The position numbers and the translations under genes are program-made. From contig BAFH01000004.1 of the NCBI GenBank assembly GCA_000296795.1, positions 1 to 64,000 on the forward strand: a DNA stretch of 64,000 nucleotides, written 5' to 3'. This document shows, piece after piece, positions 25,765-33,727 of this stretch. The DNA comes from Candidatus Jettenia caeni (GTDB taxonomy: Bacteria; Planctomycetota; Brocadiia; Brocadiales; Brocadiaceae). How positions within the stretch are numbered: position 1 is the stretch's first letter; each line of letters opens with the position of its first letter. The notes beneath the pieces are model-generated. The model was not told the DNA's origin. It did no database searches and saw nothing but the letters and a program-made list of their open reading frames with translations.

Positions 25765-28700
25765 CTATAAAAATCTCTTCCTTACCCATCCATAAAAAAA
25801 GAAACCGATGCATCCTAATACTATTATCATAGCAAACCACGACCTGTTCGATGTATCTACAGAAGAGGATATGCTGCGACGCGCCTCTCCTTTATCTTCA
25901 TTGGCTTTTATCTCTTCCATTTCGAATCCATTCACGACTTCTGTCTTTTCGTCTAAAGATACCTCCGTCTCTTTTCGTTCTCCTAAATCTTCTAATTCCC
26001 TTTTATCTTCTCTTCCTAACGCCCCTAATCCCCCCTTCCCCCCTTTACTAAAGGGGGGTAATGGGGGATTACCAAAGGAGGGTAAGGGGGGATTAGGAAA
26101 GGGGAGTAAAGGGGAATTAGGAGAGGAGGGATCAGGGGGATTAACCGAGGGTGGAGGGGATAGAGAAGTAACTGGCCGCCCGGCTTTACTCAATTGTGGT
26201 ACCTGAGACTGAACAAGCTTATCCATCTCTGTCTTCCGCTCGTTGAGTGTTTTCCCTGTAGCGGTTTTTAAAATCTCAGCATATTGAACCAGGATTTCAG
26301 GATTTACAAGACCTGATGTACTCAAAACGTCCATGGCATATTGTTGAAAAGCTGGGTTATTGCAGGTATGCTCACAGCAGGATACACCATGCTCTAGTAC
26401 CGTTTCCATATATTCCGTCGCCAAAGTTTGTTTCACCTTTTCCGTAGGATGCCAATAATCCTTTCGTACAGCCTCCAGCATACGAGCTGTAAGGGCCTGA
26501 TAAGCATAGGGGTTTTTCTTGCCAAAAAATTCTTTTAAATCCATCCCGTATTTATCTTCAACGTAGACTTCAAATGTCTGCTCCCAACGGGCATCGTCTA
26601 TTGTCTCGGGTACAGTGACCTGCCAGCCCCACATATTCTCAACAAATTCAGACATCTTATTGGCCCCTTCAAATCCCTCTTTCTTCATCCCTTCAATCCA
26701 TTCGGGATTCAGGTAGCGGGACCGCAGTTCCATGCCCATCATCCTATCGATCGGTGTCATCTCCGGCTTTGCCGGGTTCATGATATTTGTAACAACCAGA
26801 CCGGGAGATTTTCCATCCAGTTCCCGAATTGCTGCAGCAAGCCCTCCGGCATACATATAAAAATCATCATTATCAAGTGTCCCGTAAACATTGGTAGAAC
26901 GGCTGTGGACTACCATCCTGGTTCCACTCAATACCATCTTATAGACCTCTTCCATTGGCTCGCCCCACAAACCGTTTCCATAACCGTGGCTCATTCGTTT
27001 CAGATATTCCTCTGCGACCACGGAATCATCTTCCCAGGTCCCGCTTGCACTCACAATCCGTGAGACATTCAAATCGTAACGCCCGGGTGCTTCATCAAAG
27101 ATTCTTATGGCAGCATATTGTTCAGCCTTCTTTCTGGGCCAGCCTTGCTGAACCAATTTCCCGGTCAATTCTATGATATGTTGCCGGACAAGGTTATCTT
27201 CCTCATCAAGCTTCTTTACCATTTGAACAGCCTGATCGATGTAGTGAGTCAACTGCCCAAACATCTCTTCTGCTGCTGAAGAGACGACGATATCGATTCT
27301 CGGACGGCCTAACTCTTCTTTTGGTATGACCTTGATTCCTGTTACCTTCCCCCACTCATTCCAGATGGGCTCAACTCCCAGTAAATAGAGTATCTGGGAT
27401 TCCAGTATACCTTCATGACGTATCGTCTCAGTGCCCCATATAACAAATGATAGTTTTTCGGGATAGTTACCGTTATGTTTCGCCTGATACGTATCAAGCA
27501 GTTCCCGGGCTAATTTCATACCGACCTGCCATGCCTCTTTTTTGGGAATCTTTTCAGGATTAAAGGCATAAAAATTTTTCCCCGTTGGTAAAGAGCTTGG
27601 ATTCCTTACAGGATCATTTCCTGTCCCGGTCGTGATAAACTGCCCATTCATAGATTTCATCATGCTGGATAACTCCCGCTTCGCACCTTCCTGAATATTT
27701 TTATCTAACTCAACAGCAGAAATATCTTTCATAACTTCTTGTATCGCCTGAATGGTAGACGAACGAAGGGATTCATCAGGTGCATTGCCAAAGGTATGCA
27801 ATCCATATGGCATATTTAACTGTTTCATCTCTTTAAGAAATTCTTCAATTTCATGAATAACCTCATGGTCAAGTTTGTGGGAATTTCTCTCCACTTCATA
27901 ATTATTTCTTGTTTCATCATGAGTAATCCCCCCTAACCCCCCTTTAGGAAAGGGGGGATTCTTGGTATCTCCCTGCACCAGGTATTCACTGATATTTATA
28001 TCCTTATCAAGTCCCAGGGCTTTTACTTTTTTTATAATATTTTCCTGATACTGCCCTGCATGCTCGGCACCCTGCTCAAGGGCCTGATCATGACTGCTTA
28101 TCATCTCTTCAAGCCCGGCATATTCATGATACAGTCCACCCTTTTTTAAGGGTGGAATCATGTGGTCTACGATAACTGCCGAGCCTCTTCGTTTCGCAAC
28201 AAGTCCCTCACCAACATCATCTACAATATAAGGGTAGATTACCGGTAAATCCTGAATCAACGCTTCCGGCGCATCATCCCCAGAAAGACCGCCACTTTTT
28301 CCTGGCAGCCATTCATGCGTACCATGGGTACCAAAATGAATAACGGCATCAGCACCAAAACCGTACTTCAGCCATGCATAAACCCCCACATATTGATGAT
28401 GCGGAAACAGGTCTTTGCTGTGAAACATGGCTTCGATATCCTCCATCCAACCCCTCACGGGCTGTGGCAGGATAACAACATTTCCCTGCCTTACCGCAGG
28501 AATAACCATATACTTTTTCTTCTGTTTCGGATCGGTCCATATCATAACATTTGATTCTTCAACCGGCCCCCAATCCGCAGTAACCTCTTTGATGAAATTT
28601 ACCGGCAAATTTCTGATCCACTTCTCGTAATCTTCCAGTGGCAGCAATACGCATTTTCCGTGCTTTACCATTTCATCAAGTTCACCGGGCACCCAATTCC

Positions 28701-30054
28701 CAATGTTTCTCCCGTATCTCAGGGAATTTTCAAGGAGTATTTCTTCATCAATTGCTTCATTACCAATATCATATCCATCATCCTTCATCCTCTTTAAGAC
28801 AGTATCAATACTGGCAAAAACATTTAAATAGCTGGCACCGATATGCTGTTTTCCTGGCGGATAATTCCAGTAGAATATCGCTACCTTTTTATCTCCGTTA
28901 TCTTTTTCCTGTAAATTGATCCAGGCACGTATGCGATTAACAGCCCGGCCGATACGTTCCGGTATCGGCTTTCGCTCCTCAACAAAGAAACCTGTTTCAT
29001 CATCCTTTTCACGGATACGATACGATACGACAGTAGGCTGAATAAGCCCTGCAATCTCAGGGATCGCTAACTGCCAGCTTACTTCCAAAGAACTCAGACC
29101 TTCAGGGTCGTTCTCCCATGTCTTCCCGTCCTTCCCATACACCGTAATCAAATTGATTATTGGTACTCCACATTTTTCCAGCGAATTCACGGCTTTGAAA
29201 TCTGAAAAGCGAAATAAAAATGAGAGTATGCCGGAAACCCTTGGAACCCCTTTGGAATCTACCAATAGTCTCTCGACTGCGGCCCCTTCAGGATACCCAA
29301 ACGCTACAAAGGCATTCAGTCCTTTTTCCTCAAGGGTACGGATTATATCATCCTCCACTTGATTCTGACCCTGCTCACAGAACGATGAATAGGTCAGGAC
29401 TGCAACCCATTTTGCATCTTTCTTACAATAGCCTTTTTCCTTATACCAGCTCTCATATTCCTCAAATGTCTCAAAAAACATCCCTTGTGAGTTGTGGCGA
29501 TGGTAGTAACCATTTTTTAATAACTTCTCTGGCGGCTCTGTCTTTATCCCGGAAACTCCGGCATATTTCTTCAGAGAGAATAGCAGCATGTTTTGGAAAT
29601 TCTCTATCCCGCCGGAATCAAAATACGAGCGGAATTCTTCATCATACGTAAGTCCCAGCTCGATATACTCCTTATCTAAACCTGCAGAGTGGTTTATGGG
29701 TAATATATGTGCCCCGCGGGAAATAGCCTTTTTAATTGCCTCCTGATCAAAACCTGCTTGTGTTGCGGTTGAAATCCGTATCCCCATGATGTCGATAACA
29801 ACGATATCAGCATCTTCAATCTCATGAGGATTGAAACCGGAATCGAGATCGGTAGTACTCACCAGCTCAAAGTCTATGCAGTTCTTAAGGGACGGATATT
29901 CCTTCCAGGTATTTTTTATTGCCTTAATAACGGTAGGAGTAAGGTAGTTTCCCACGATAAAGGTATATTTCAAAGACCTCGCTTCTTCTGCATGGGAAAA
30001 AGGCAGGTAAGAAGTAAATATGATAAACAGTATGAAAATTGCATATCTTCTCAT
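25765..30054 (-). CDS. Membrane-anchored exported CobN/ChlH-family chelatase homologue (HmuS-like)
   Basis: 1429 residues of the CobN/magnesium-chelatase-H superfamily. Core signatures include HFGTHGTHEWLPGKSGGLSGDD (about 575-600), NAPDESLR, FVIWGTETIRHEG (about 905-917), RPRIDIVVSS, DEAPGRYDLNVSR and a C-terminal VTNIMNPAKPEMTPIDRM region. Unlike the cytoplasmic cobaltochelatase it has an N-terminal signal peptide (MRRYAIFILFIIFTSYLPFSHAEE) and a C-terminal TM anchor (about 1402-1422) with RKRFL stop-transfer, so the chelatase domain should lie in the periplasm. Size, topology and neighbours (TonB receptor, MotA/ExbB, DUF2149) match HmuS, the CobN homologue reported to remove iron from haem. 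Cobalamin riboswitches upstream suggest a corrinoid or cobalt substrate here. Three repeat-derived peptides are embedded, the largest at about 1300-1365. Confidence 0.9.
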   Translation of the reverse strand: MRRYAIFILFIIFTSYLPFSHAEEARSLKYTFIVGNYLTPTVIKAIKNTWKEYPSLKNCIDFELVSTTDLDSGFNPHEIEDADIVVIDIMGIRISTATQAGFDQEAIKKAISRGAHILPINHSAGLDKEYIELGLTYDEEFRSYFDSGGIENFQNMLLFSLKKYAGVSGIKTEPPEKLLKNGYYHRHNSQGMFFETFEEYESWYKEKGYCKKDAKWVAVLTYSSFCEQGQNQVEDDIIRTLEEKGLNAFVAFGYPEGAAVERLLVDSKGVPRVSGILSFLFRFSDFKAVNSLEKCGVPIINLITVYGKDGKTWENDPEGLSSLEVSWQLAIPEIAGLIQPTVVSYRIREKDDETGFFVEERKPIPERIGRAVNRIRAWINLQEKDNGDKKVAIFYWNYPPGKQHIGASYLNVFASIDTVLKRMKDDGYDIGNEAIDEEILLENSLRYGRNIGNWVPGELDEMVKHGKCVLLPLEDYEKWIRNLPVNFIKEVTADWGPVEESNVMIWTDPKQKKKYMVIPAVRQGNVVILPQPVRGWMEDIEAMFHSKDLFPHHQYVGVYAWLKYGFGADAVIHFGTHGTHEWLPGKSGGLSGDDAPEALIQDLPVIYPYIVDDVGEGLVAKRRGSAVIVDHMIPPLKKGGLYHEYAGLEEMISSHDQALEQGAEHAGQYQENIIKKVKALGLDKDINISEYLVQGDTKNPPFPKGGLGGITHDETRNNYEVERNSHKLDHEVIHEIEEFLKEMKQLNMPYGLHTFGNAPDESLRSSTIQAIQEVMKDISAVELDKNIQEGAKRELSSMMKSMNGQFITTGTGNDPVRNPSSLPTGKNFYAFNPEKIPKKEAWQVGMKLARELLDTYQAKHNGNYPEKLSFVIWGTETIRHEGILESQILYLLGVEPIWNEWGKVTGIKVIPKEELGRPRIDIVVSSAAEEMFGQLTHYIDQAVQMVKKLDEEDNLVRQHIIELTGKLVQQGWPRKKAEQYAAIRIFDEAPGRYDLNVSRIVSASGTWEDDSVVAEEYLKRMSHGYGNGLWGEPMEEVYKMVLSGTRMVVHSRSTNVYGTLDNDDFYMYAGGLAAAIRELDGKSPGLVVTNIMNPAKPEMTPIDRMMGMELRSRYLNPEWIEGMKKEGFEGANKMSEFVENMWGWQVTVPETIDDARWEQTFEVYVEDKYGMDLKEFFGKKNPYAYQALTARMLEAVRKDYWHPTEKVKQTLATEYMETVLEHGVSCCEHTCNNPAFQQYAMDVLSTSGLVNPEILVQYAEILKTATGKTLNERKTEMDKLVQSQVPQLSKAGRPVTSLSPPPSVNPPDPSSPNSPLLPFPNPPLPSFGNPPLPPFSKGGKGGLGALGREDKRELEDLGERKETEVSLDEKTEVVNGFEMEEIKANEDKGEARRSISSSVDTSNRSWFAMIIVLGCIGFFFYGWVRKRFL
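26020..26165. repeat. In-frame palindromic repeat and 24-bp tandem units in the CobN-like gene
   Basis: CCCCCCTTCCCCCCTTTACTAAAGGGGGG, then about four 24-bp units of GGATTACCAAAGGAGGGTAAGGGG type. Read on the minus strand they encode NPPDPSSP / NSPLLPFP / NPPLPSFG / NPPLPPFSKGG. They sit between the chelatase core and the C-terminal membrane anchor, so they lengthen the stalk. Confidence 0.85.
27925..27966. repeat. In-frame palindromic repeat in the CobN-like gene (second site)
   Basis: TAATCCCCCCTAACCCCCCTTTAGGAAAGGGGGGATT, read in frame as NPPFPKGGLGGIT within the chelatase region. A third, shorter cognate, CCACCCTTTTTTAAGGGTGG, at 28137-28156 encodes PPLKKGGL. Confidence 0.8.
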
Positions 30055-30126
30055 TGATCAGCATCCCCTTGAAAAGGTTACCGGTTAGCGGTCATTGCAA
30101 GCAAGTGAACCAAAGCCAAAAGTAAA

Positions 30127-30363
30127 GGAATAATCCCCCTTGATCCCCCTTTAGAAAAGGGGGAAAATTTCCCCTTCTAAAGGGATAGAGGAGTTATGGA
30201 TTCCCTTTTCTCTTTCTCCTCTTTTATACTCCCCCTTCTACTATTTCTCTCATATATTTCCCCCTCTTGTATTTTCCCCTTCTCTAAAACACTCACACGT
30301 TTCCCTTTTCTAAAACACTCACACATTTCCCCCTTTTTTAAAGGGGGATCAAGGGGGATTAAG
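30127..30363. repeat. G/C-skewed palindromic repeat with internal tandem array
   Basis: Begins TAATCCCCCTTGATCCCCCTTTAGAAAAGGGGG, continues with degenerate CCCTTTTCTAAAACACTCACACATTT-like units, and ends TTTAAAGGGGGATCAAGGGGGATTA: the two ends are inverted copies of each other. The same internal units occur in frame at 11760-11850. Confidence 0.85.
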
Positions 30364-30375
30364 ATACTCCAGTTG

Positions 30376-30526
30376 TAGTTACTCAAAATACTGTTGGATC
30401 ATAGTAGGGGCGAACCTTGTGTTCGCCCACCCTTTGCGCAAATTCAAGCTCTGTGCGTTTTCCCACGACTAGGGCGAACACAAGGTTCTCCCCTACCCCG
30501 GTTTTGCACTTTATTTTGAGTAATTA
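30376..30526. repeat. MITE-like element with 15-bp terminal inverted repeats
   Basis: Ends TAGTTACTCAAAATA and TATTTTGAGTAATTA are inverted with one mismatch. A nested palindrome, GTAGGGGCGAACCTTGTGTTCGCCC (30404-30428) and GGGCGAACACAAGGTTCTCCCCTAC (30472-30496), lies inside. About 150 bp, no coding capacity. A lone copy of the right end is at 15026-15042. Confidence 0.75.
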
Positions 30527-30596
30527 CCCCAGTTATTTCTCCTTAGCGATGGACATAATAGTACCTTTTGGACATCTCCTTGCATCCCTATTGATA

Positions 30597-30992
30597 TTAT
30601 TCACAAGCTCCCTTATTTACCCTGCAGGAACAAACATCCTTTGCGTATTCCCATTTCATACGATCACCCTCATTGAGAATACAGGTATTTGCAAAGGATG
30701 TCGCACGTTTACCGTTGATATGGTAATACCATACTTTGTCGCCAACTTGCCCCTCTACCTTATCGATAGAGGTAACTAAAAAATGTTCACCCTTTTGTTG
30801 TGTTTCAATCTTTGCAACAGATTGAAGTACCTCCAGCGCGGTAATACCTTGTTTCCATGGTATTTCCACCTCACGATTCTGATGTAATCCTCCGGAATCG
30901 ATCTCTACCGTTACATTTCGATTAGCACAAAATGCCGTTGACAAAAAAATGAAAAAGATAAAACCCCCTACTACTCTACCGAAGTGTTTCAT
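30597..30992 (-). CDS. Exported DUF4430 (transcobalamin-like domain) protein
   Basis: 131 residues from the chosen start: signal peptide (GRVVGGFIFFIFLSTAFCA) then one DUF4430 domain: VTVEIDSGG, WKQGITALEVLQSVAKIET, FLVTSIDKVEGQVGDKVWYYHINGKRA and NEGDRMKWEYAKD. DUF4430 (PF14478) is related to the C-terminal beta-domain of transcobalamin/intrinsic factor, which caps bound cobalamin. The C-terminus carries CSC...C. The ATG at 30992 has AAAGGAGGA about 9 bases upstream, overlapping the end of the receptor gene (17-base gap), so the two are co-transcribed under the cobalamin riboswitches. A periplasmic corrinoid- or ligand-binding role is inferred. Confidence 0.82.
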   Translation of the reverse strand: MKHFGRVVGGFIFFIFLSTAFCANRNVTVEIDSGGLHQNREVEIPWKQGITALEVLQSVAKIETQQKGEHFLVTSIDKVEGQVGDKVWYYHINGKRATSFANTCILNEGDRMKWEYAKDVCSCRVNKGACE

Positions 30993-31008
30993 AATTTTTG
31001 TTCCTCCT

Positions 31009-33327
31009 TTAGAATTTAAATTCCAATCCTCCATATGCTGTAAAACCAAGCGAGCCAAAGCCTGTTACCTCTTCGTAATCGTAATCAAAGAGGTTTTCGA
31101 ACCTGATATATGCAGTCATCAACTTTGTAATGTCGTAGCGAGTCACCTGATCAACGGTCCAATAGTTATCCATTTCTCTGCTATCACTATCTATCCTGTC
31201 CCTTGCCATAACTCCGGTTACATTGATACTCAATTTTTCAAGAGGCTGCGTATGCATACCAAGAGTTGCTCTATTTCTGGGTCTGCGGGGTAACTGCTGA
31301 TCTTTCCCCCTATCTGTCGTCTCGGTATATGTGTACGTCCCGATCAATGAAAGCTTAGGAAGAGGTCTGTACGTTACCGTAGACTCAATCCCTTCCGATT
31401 CTGCCCTGGCTACATTTTCTGCCAGAAAACTTCCGTCAGGTTGTACTGCAGCAGTGATCAAATTGGTAAAGTCGTTCTCAAAATATGTAATATCCATAGT
31501 TAGTTTCTCTTTGATGATTTCCTTCTCAATACCGAAGTCCCAGCCCTTACTCTCTTCCGGATTAAGATTGGGGTTACCAAAGAACGGGAAAAAGAGTTCA
31601 TTCAGACTCGGTGCCCGGAAACCTGTCCCCCACGATCCGTGGAACCGGGTACCGATCTCTTCAATGCCATACGATACCGTTGTTCGATAGGTGAGATTAT
31701 TTCCGAACGTGCTGTAATCATCGTAACGGAATCCGGCAGTCCAATTGAATGATTCAAACAGTTCTATTTGATTTTGGAAAAAAACAGAGTTGTTCCAAAA
31801 TCTCTTATCAAAATTGCCAACGTTTTCACCTTCCTGCACCTCATACTCATACCCGAAGGTTACCGTATCAATATCAAATAAAACAAAATCTGATTGATGC
31901 TCCAGCCTCCAGACCCGTGTAGGTATACGAAACTCTCCTGATGTATTTGTGGGATCAAAGCCCTTTAATTCTGTATCGTTAACGGAAATGAGAAACGAAG
32001 GTGTCCAGATATCAAAAAAGGTTTTATTGATCTTTGTAGAAAAAAGGACCTCATCTGTTGTAAGGCGCCGATCGGTATCATCTACCGGACCGACACCGAA
32101 TTGAAATGTATCATATTCCAAATCTGAGTGAGCCGCTCTTACCGTTGCATCGATTCTTCCGTCATCCATAAAATTCCACCCTACCCGTGTAGAGCCGGTA
32201 AAATTCTCATAACCATCCGCTTCATCCCCACTGCTGGCAGAAGAAATACCATGAGTTTTCAAGTAGGAAGCGCCCAGGGAATAATCAAATTTTTCTTTCC
32301 CACCGGAGACACTGGCAGTCTCCCGATAGGTATCATGCATCCCATATTCTGTCCCCACAGTAACGGCCGTATCGCCTGCACCTCTTTTTGTAAAAATATT
32401 GACAACACCGCCAATTGCCTCCGAGCCGTATAAGGTACTTTGCGGACCGCGCAGGATCTCAACCCTCTCAATATTGTCTGTTGTAAGATTTGCAAAATTA
32501 AATGCCCCGGTTGTGGGGCTATTCATCTGGATACCATCGACAAAAACAAGTGTCTGGGCAGAAGAGGCTCCTCGTATGAACATGCTGGTGGTCCCCCCTA
32601 TTCCACCCGTTCTTGCTACTTCAAGTCCGGGTGCCCGGCGTAATACATCAAGGAGCAGCGGGGCCTTGCTATTTTTTATATCCTCCCCGGTAATAACAGA
32701 TACGGAACTACCGGTATTCTTTAATAATTGTTTTGTCCTTGTAGGAGTGATAACAAATTCCTCATTATTACTCCTCTTACCTTCATCCTCCCTTTCTTCC
32801 TTTGTATCCTCTTCCTTATTCTCACCTCCTTCTTTATCTTCATTTTCTAGTTTGTTTTCATCCTTCTTTTCATCGTGATCCTTACCCTCGCTCTTATCCT
32901 CATCCTGATTCTTATCCTTATCTTCATTCTGTATTGGTTCGTCTGGTAATACAGCAGTTTGAATAATTTCGCCTTTAAATATGAGGCTTTGAGATGACGA
33001 TCTTAAATCGTGTTCGGGATCATGTGTCCTTGATATTTTGAGAGACTGATCAGCACTATCATATTCATCTGCAAAGGCATCTTTTCCTGGCAGATCTTTC
33101 TCCACATCAGTATCCTCTTCTTCTGAAAGAGAAGGGAAAGGCACTGTGGTCTGATTAACACTTGCAGTAGCATGGTTTTCTAAAACCTGCTTTCTTAATT
33201 CCAATAACTCTCTTTTCAAATCTTCATTTTCCTTGATAAGTTCTTCTGTCGTCTTTTCTTCAGCATGGCAATACGAGATCAGTATAGGAAAAACCAGAAA
33301 CATAACGCATAAACATTTCATTCTCAT
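31009..33327 (-). CDS. TonB-dependent outer-membrane receptor (BtuB/HmuR-like)
   Basis: About 772 residues: signal peptide (MKCLCVMFLVFPILISYCHAEE), a coiled-coil start (ELIKENEDLKRELLELRKQV), an unusual D/E/K-rich linker (mature residues about 125-195), the TonB box EEFVITPTRTK, plug domain (SVSVITGEDIKNSKAPLLLDVLRRAPGLEV, FIRGASSAQTLVFVDGIQMN, ERVEILRGPQSTLYGSEAIGGVVNI) and a 22-strand-type barrel ending in an aromatic Phe (GGLEFKF). It imports corrinoid or another tetrapyrrole. The longest ORF starts at 33411 inside the riboswitch; the ATG at 33327 with GAGGGG upstream and a proper signal peptide is preferred (33321 also possible). Two cobalamin riboswitches precede it. Confidence 0.92.
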   Translation of the reverse strand: MRMKCLCVMFLVFPILISYCHAEEKTTEELIKENEDLKRELLELRKQVLENHATASVNQTTVPFPSLSEEEDTDVEKDLPGKDAFADEYDSADQSLKISRTHDPEHDLRSSSQSLIFKGEIIQTAVLPDEPIQNEDKDKNQDEDKSEGKDHDEKKDENKLENEDKEGGENKEEDTKEEREDEGKRSNNEEFVITPTRTKQLLKNTGSSVSVITGEDIKNSKAPLLLDVLRRAPGLEVARTGGIGGTTSMFIRGASSAQTLVFVDGIQMNSPTTGAFNFANLTTDNIERVEILRGPQSTLYGSEAIGGVVNIFTKRGAGDTAVTVGTEYGMHDTYRETASVSGGKEKFDYSLGASYLKTHGISSASSGDEADGYENFTGSTRVGWNFMDDGRIDATVRAAHSDLEYDTFQFGVGPVDDTDRRLTTDEVLFSTKINKTFFDIWTPSFLISVNDTELKGFDPTNTSGEFRIPTRVWRLEHQSDFVLFDIDTVTFGYEYEVQEGENVGNFDKRFWNNSVFFQNQIELFESFNWTAGFRYDDYSTFGNNLTYRTTVSYGIEEIGTRFHGSWGTGFRAPSLNELFFPFFGNPNLNPEESKGWDFGIEKEIIKEKLTMDITYFENDFTNLITAAVQPDGSFLAENVARAESEGIESTVTYRPLPKLSLIGTYTYTETTDRGKDQQLPRRPRNRATLGMHTQPLEKLSINVTGVMARDRIDSDSREMDNYWTVDQVTRYDITKLMTAYIRFENLFDYDYEEVTGFGSLGFTAYGGLEFKF

Positions 33328-33367
33328 TCTTCTTTTCCCCTCGAAAATAAGAATTAACCTTAGATTA

Positions 33368-33545
33368 TTCGAATAGGTCTCCTGGCTTCCGGGTCTACCT
33401 ACTTTCTGCACCTTCCCAGAAAGCTGTTTAATCAGTTTAAACCGTTTAAACGGCTTTCCAGTGGCTTATTGCAGATTTCGTCGCCGGTTACAGTTGCGGG
33501 GCAGCTCCTTTTTATGGGATTCCCTTGTATCCGAACTGTTATTAA
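33368..33545 (-). promoter_or_regulatory. Cobalamin riboswitch, receptor-proximal copy
   Basis: Read on the minus strand: GGGAATCCC, the conserved CTGCCCCGCAACTGTAA block, the B12-box GCCACTGG (complement of 33458-33465), a palindromic arm CCGTTTAAACGG, GGGAAGGTGCAGAAAGTAGG, and the closing GAAGCCAGGAGACCT (complement of about 33374-33390). It ends only about 40 bases before the receptor ATG at 33327, with no terminator between, which favours control of translation initiation. Confidence 0.92.
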
Positions 33546-33630
33546 ATAAGCTTAACTACTAATGGATACGGATAAACACGGATAAGGTCAGTGGCCTCAG
33601 CAATAATTTTAAAACGCACTTTTATTGAAA

Positions 33631-33669
33631 TAAAAAAACCCGTTCCTTCGTATAAGAAGAAACGGGTTC
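33631..33669 (-). terminator. Riboswitch-associated intrinsic terminator
   Basis: Minus strand: AACCCGTTTCTTC - TTATAC - GAAGGAACGGGTT followed by seven Ts. The stem is 13 bp with one wobble. It lies downstream of the distal aptamer and upstream of the proximal aptamer, so it is the likely expression platform of the distal riboswitch. Confidence 0.9.
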
Positions 33670-33727
33670 AAATGACCAATCGCAACGCTTCACCTCCTTT
33701 ACTACGAAGAAGTTTCTCAGCAAAACA

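Larger units (their letters stand above)
30055..30596. other. Repeat-filled gap inside the chelatase locus
   Basis: About 540 bases between the DUF4430 gene and the CobN-like gene, both minus strand. It is filled by the G/C-skewed repeat array (30127-30363) and a MITE-like element (30376-30526). The gap may contain a separate promoter for the chelatase-channel genes or may have been opened by repeat insertion; no sigma70 promoter is obvious. Confidence 0.6.

Noticed and set aside
25765-30054. Ordinary cytoplasmic aerobic cobaltochelatase subunit CobN
   Set aside because: Signal peptide, C-terminal membrane anchor and MotA/DUF2149 neighbours do not fit; no CobS/CobT genes nearby.
30127-30526. 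Insertion sequence between DUF4430 and chelatase genes
   Set aside because: No transposase ORF is present; only non-coding inverted-repeat elements are visible.
33328-33411. Longer N-terminus for the TonB receptor
   Set aside because: It would translate the 3' end of the proximal cobalamin riboswitch and destroy the signal peptide; ATG 33327 has a ribosome binding site and a clean signal sequence.
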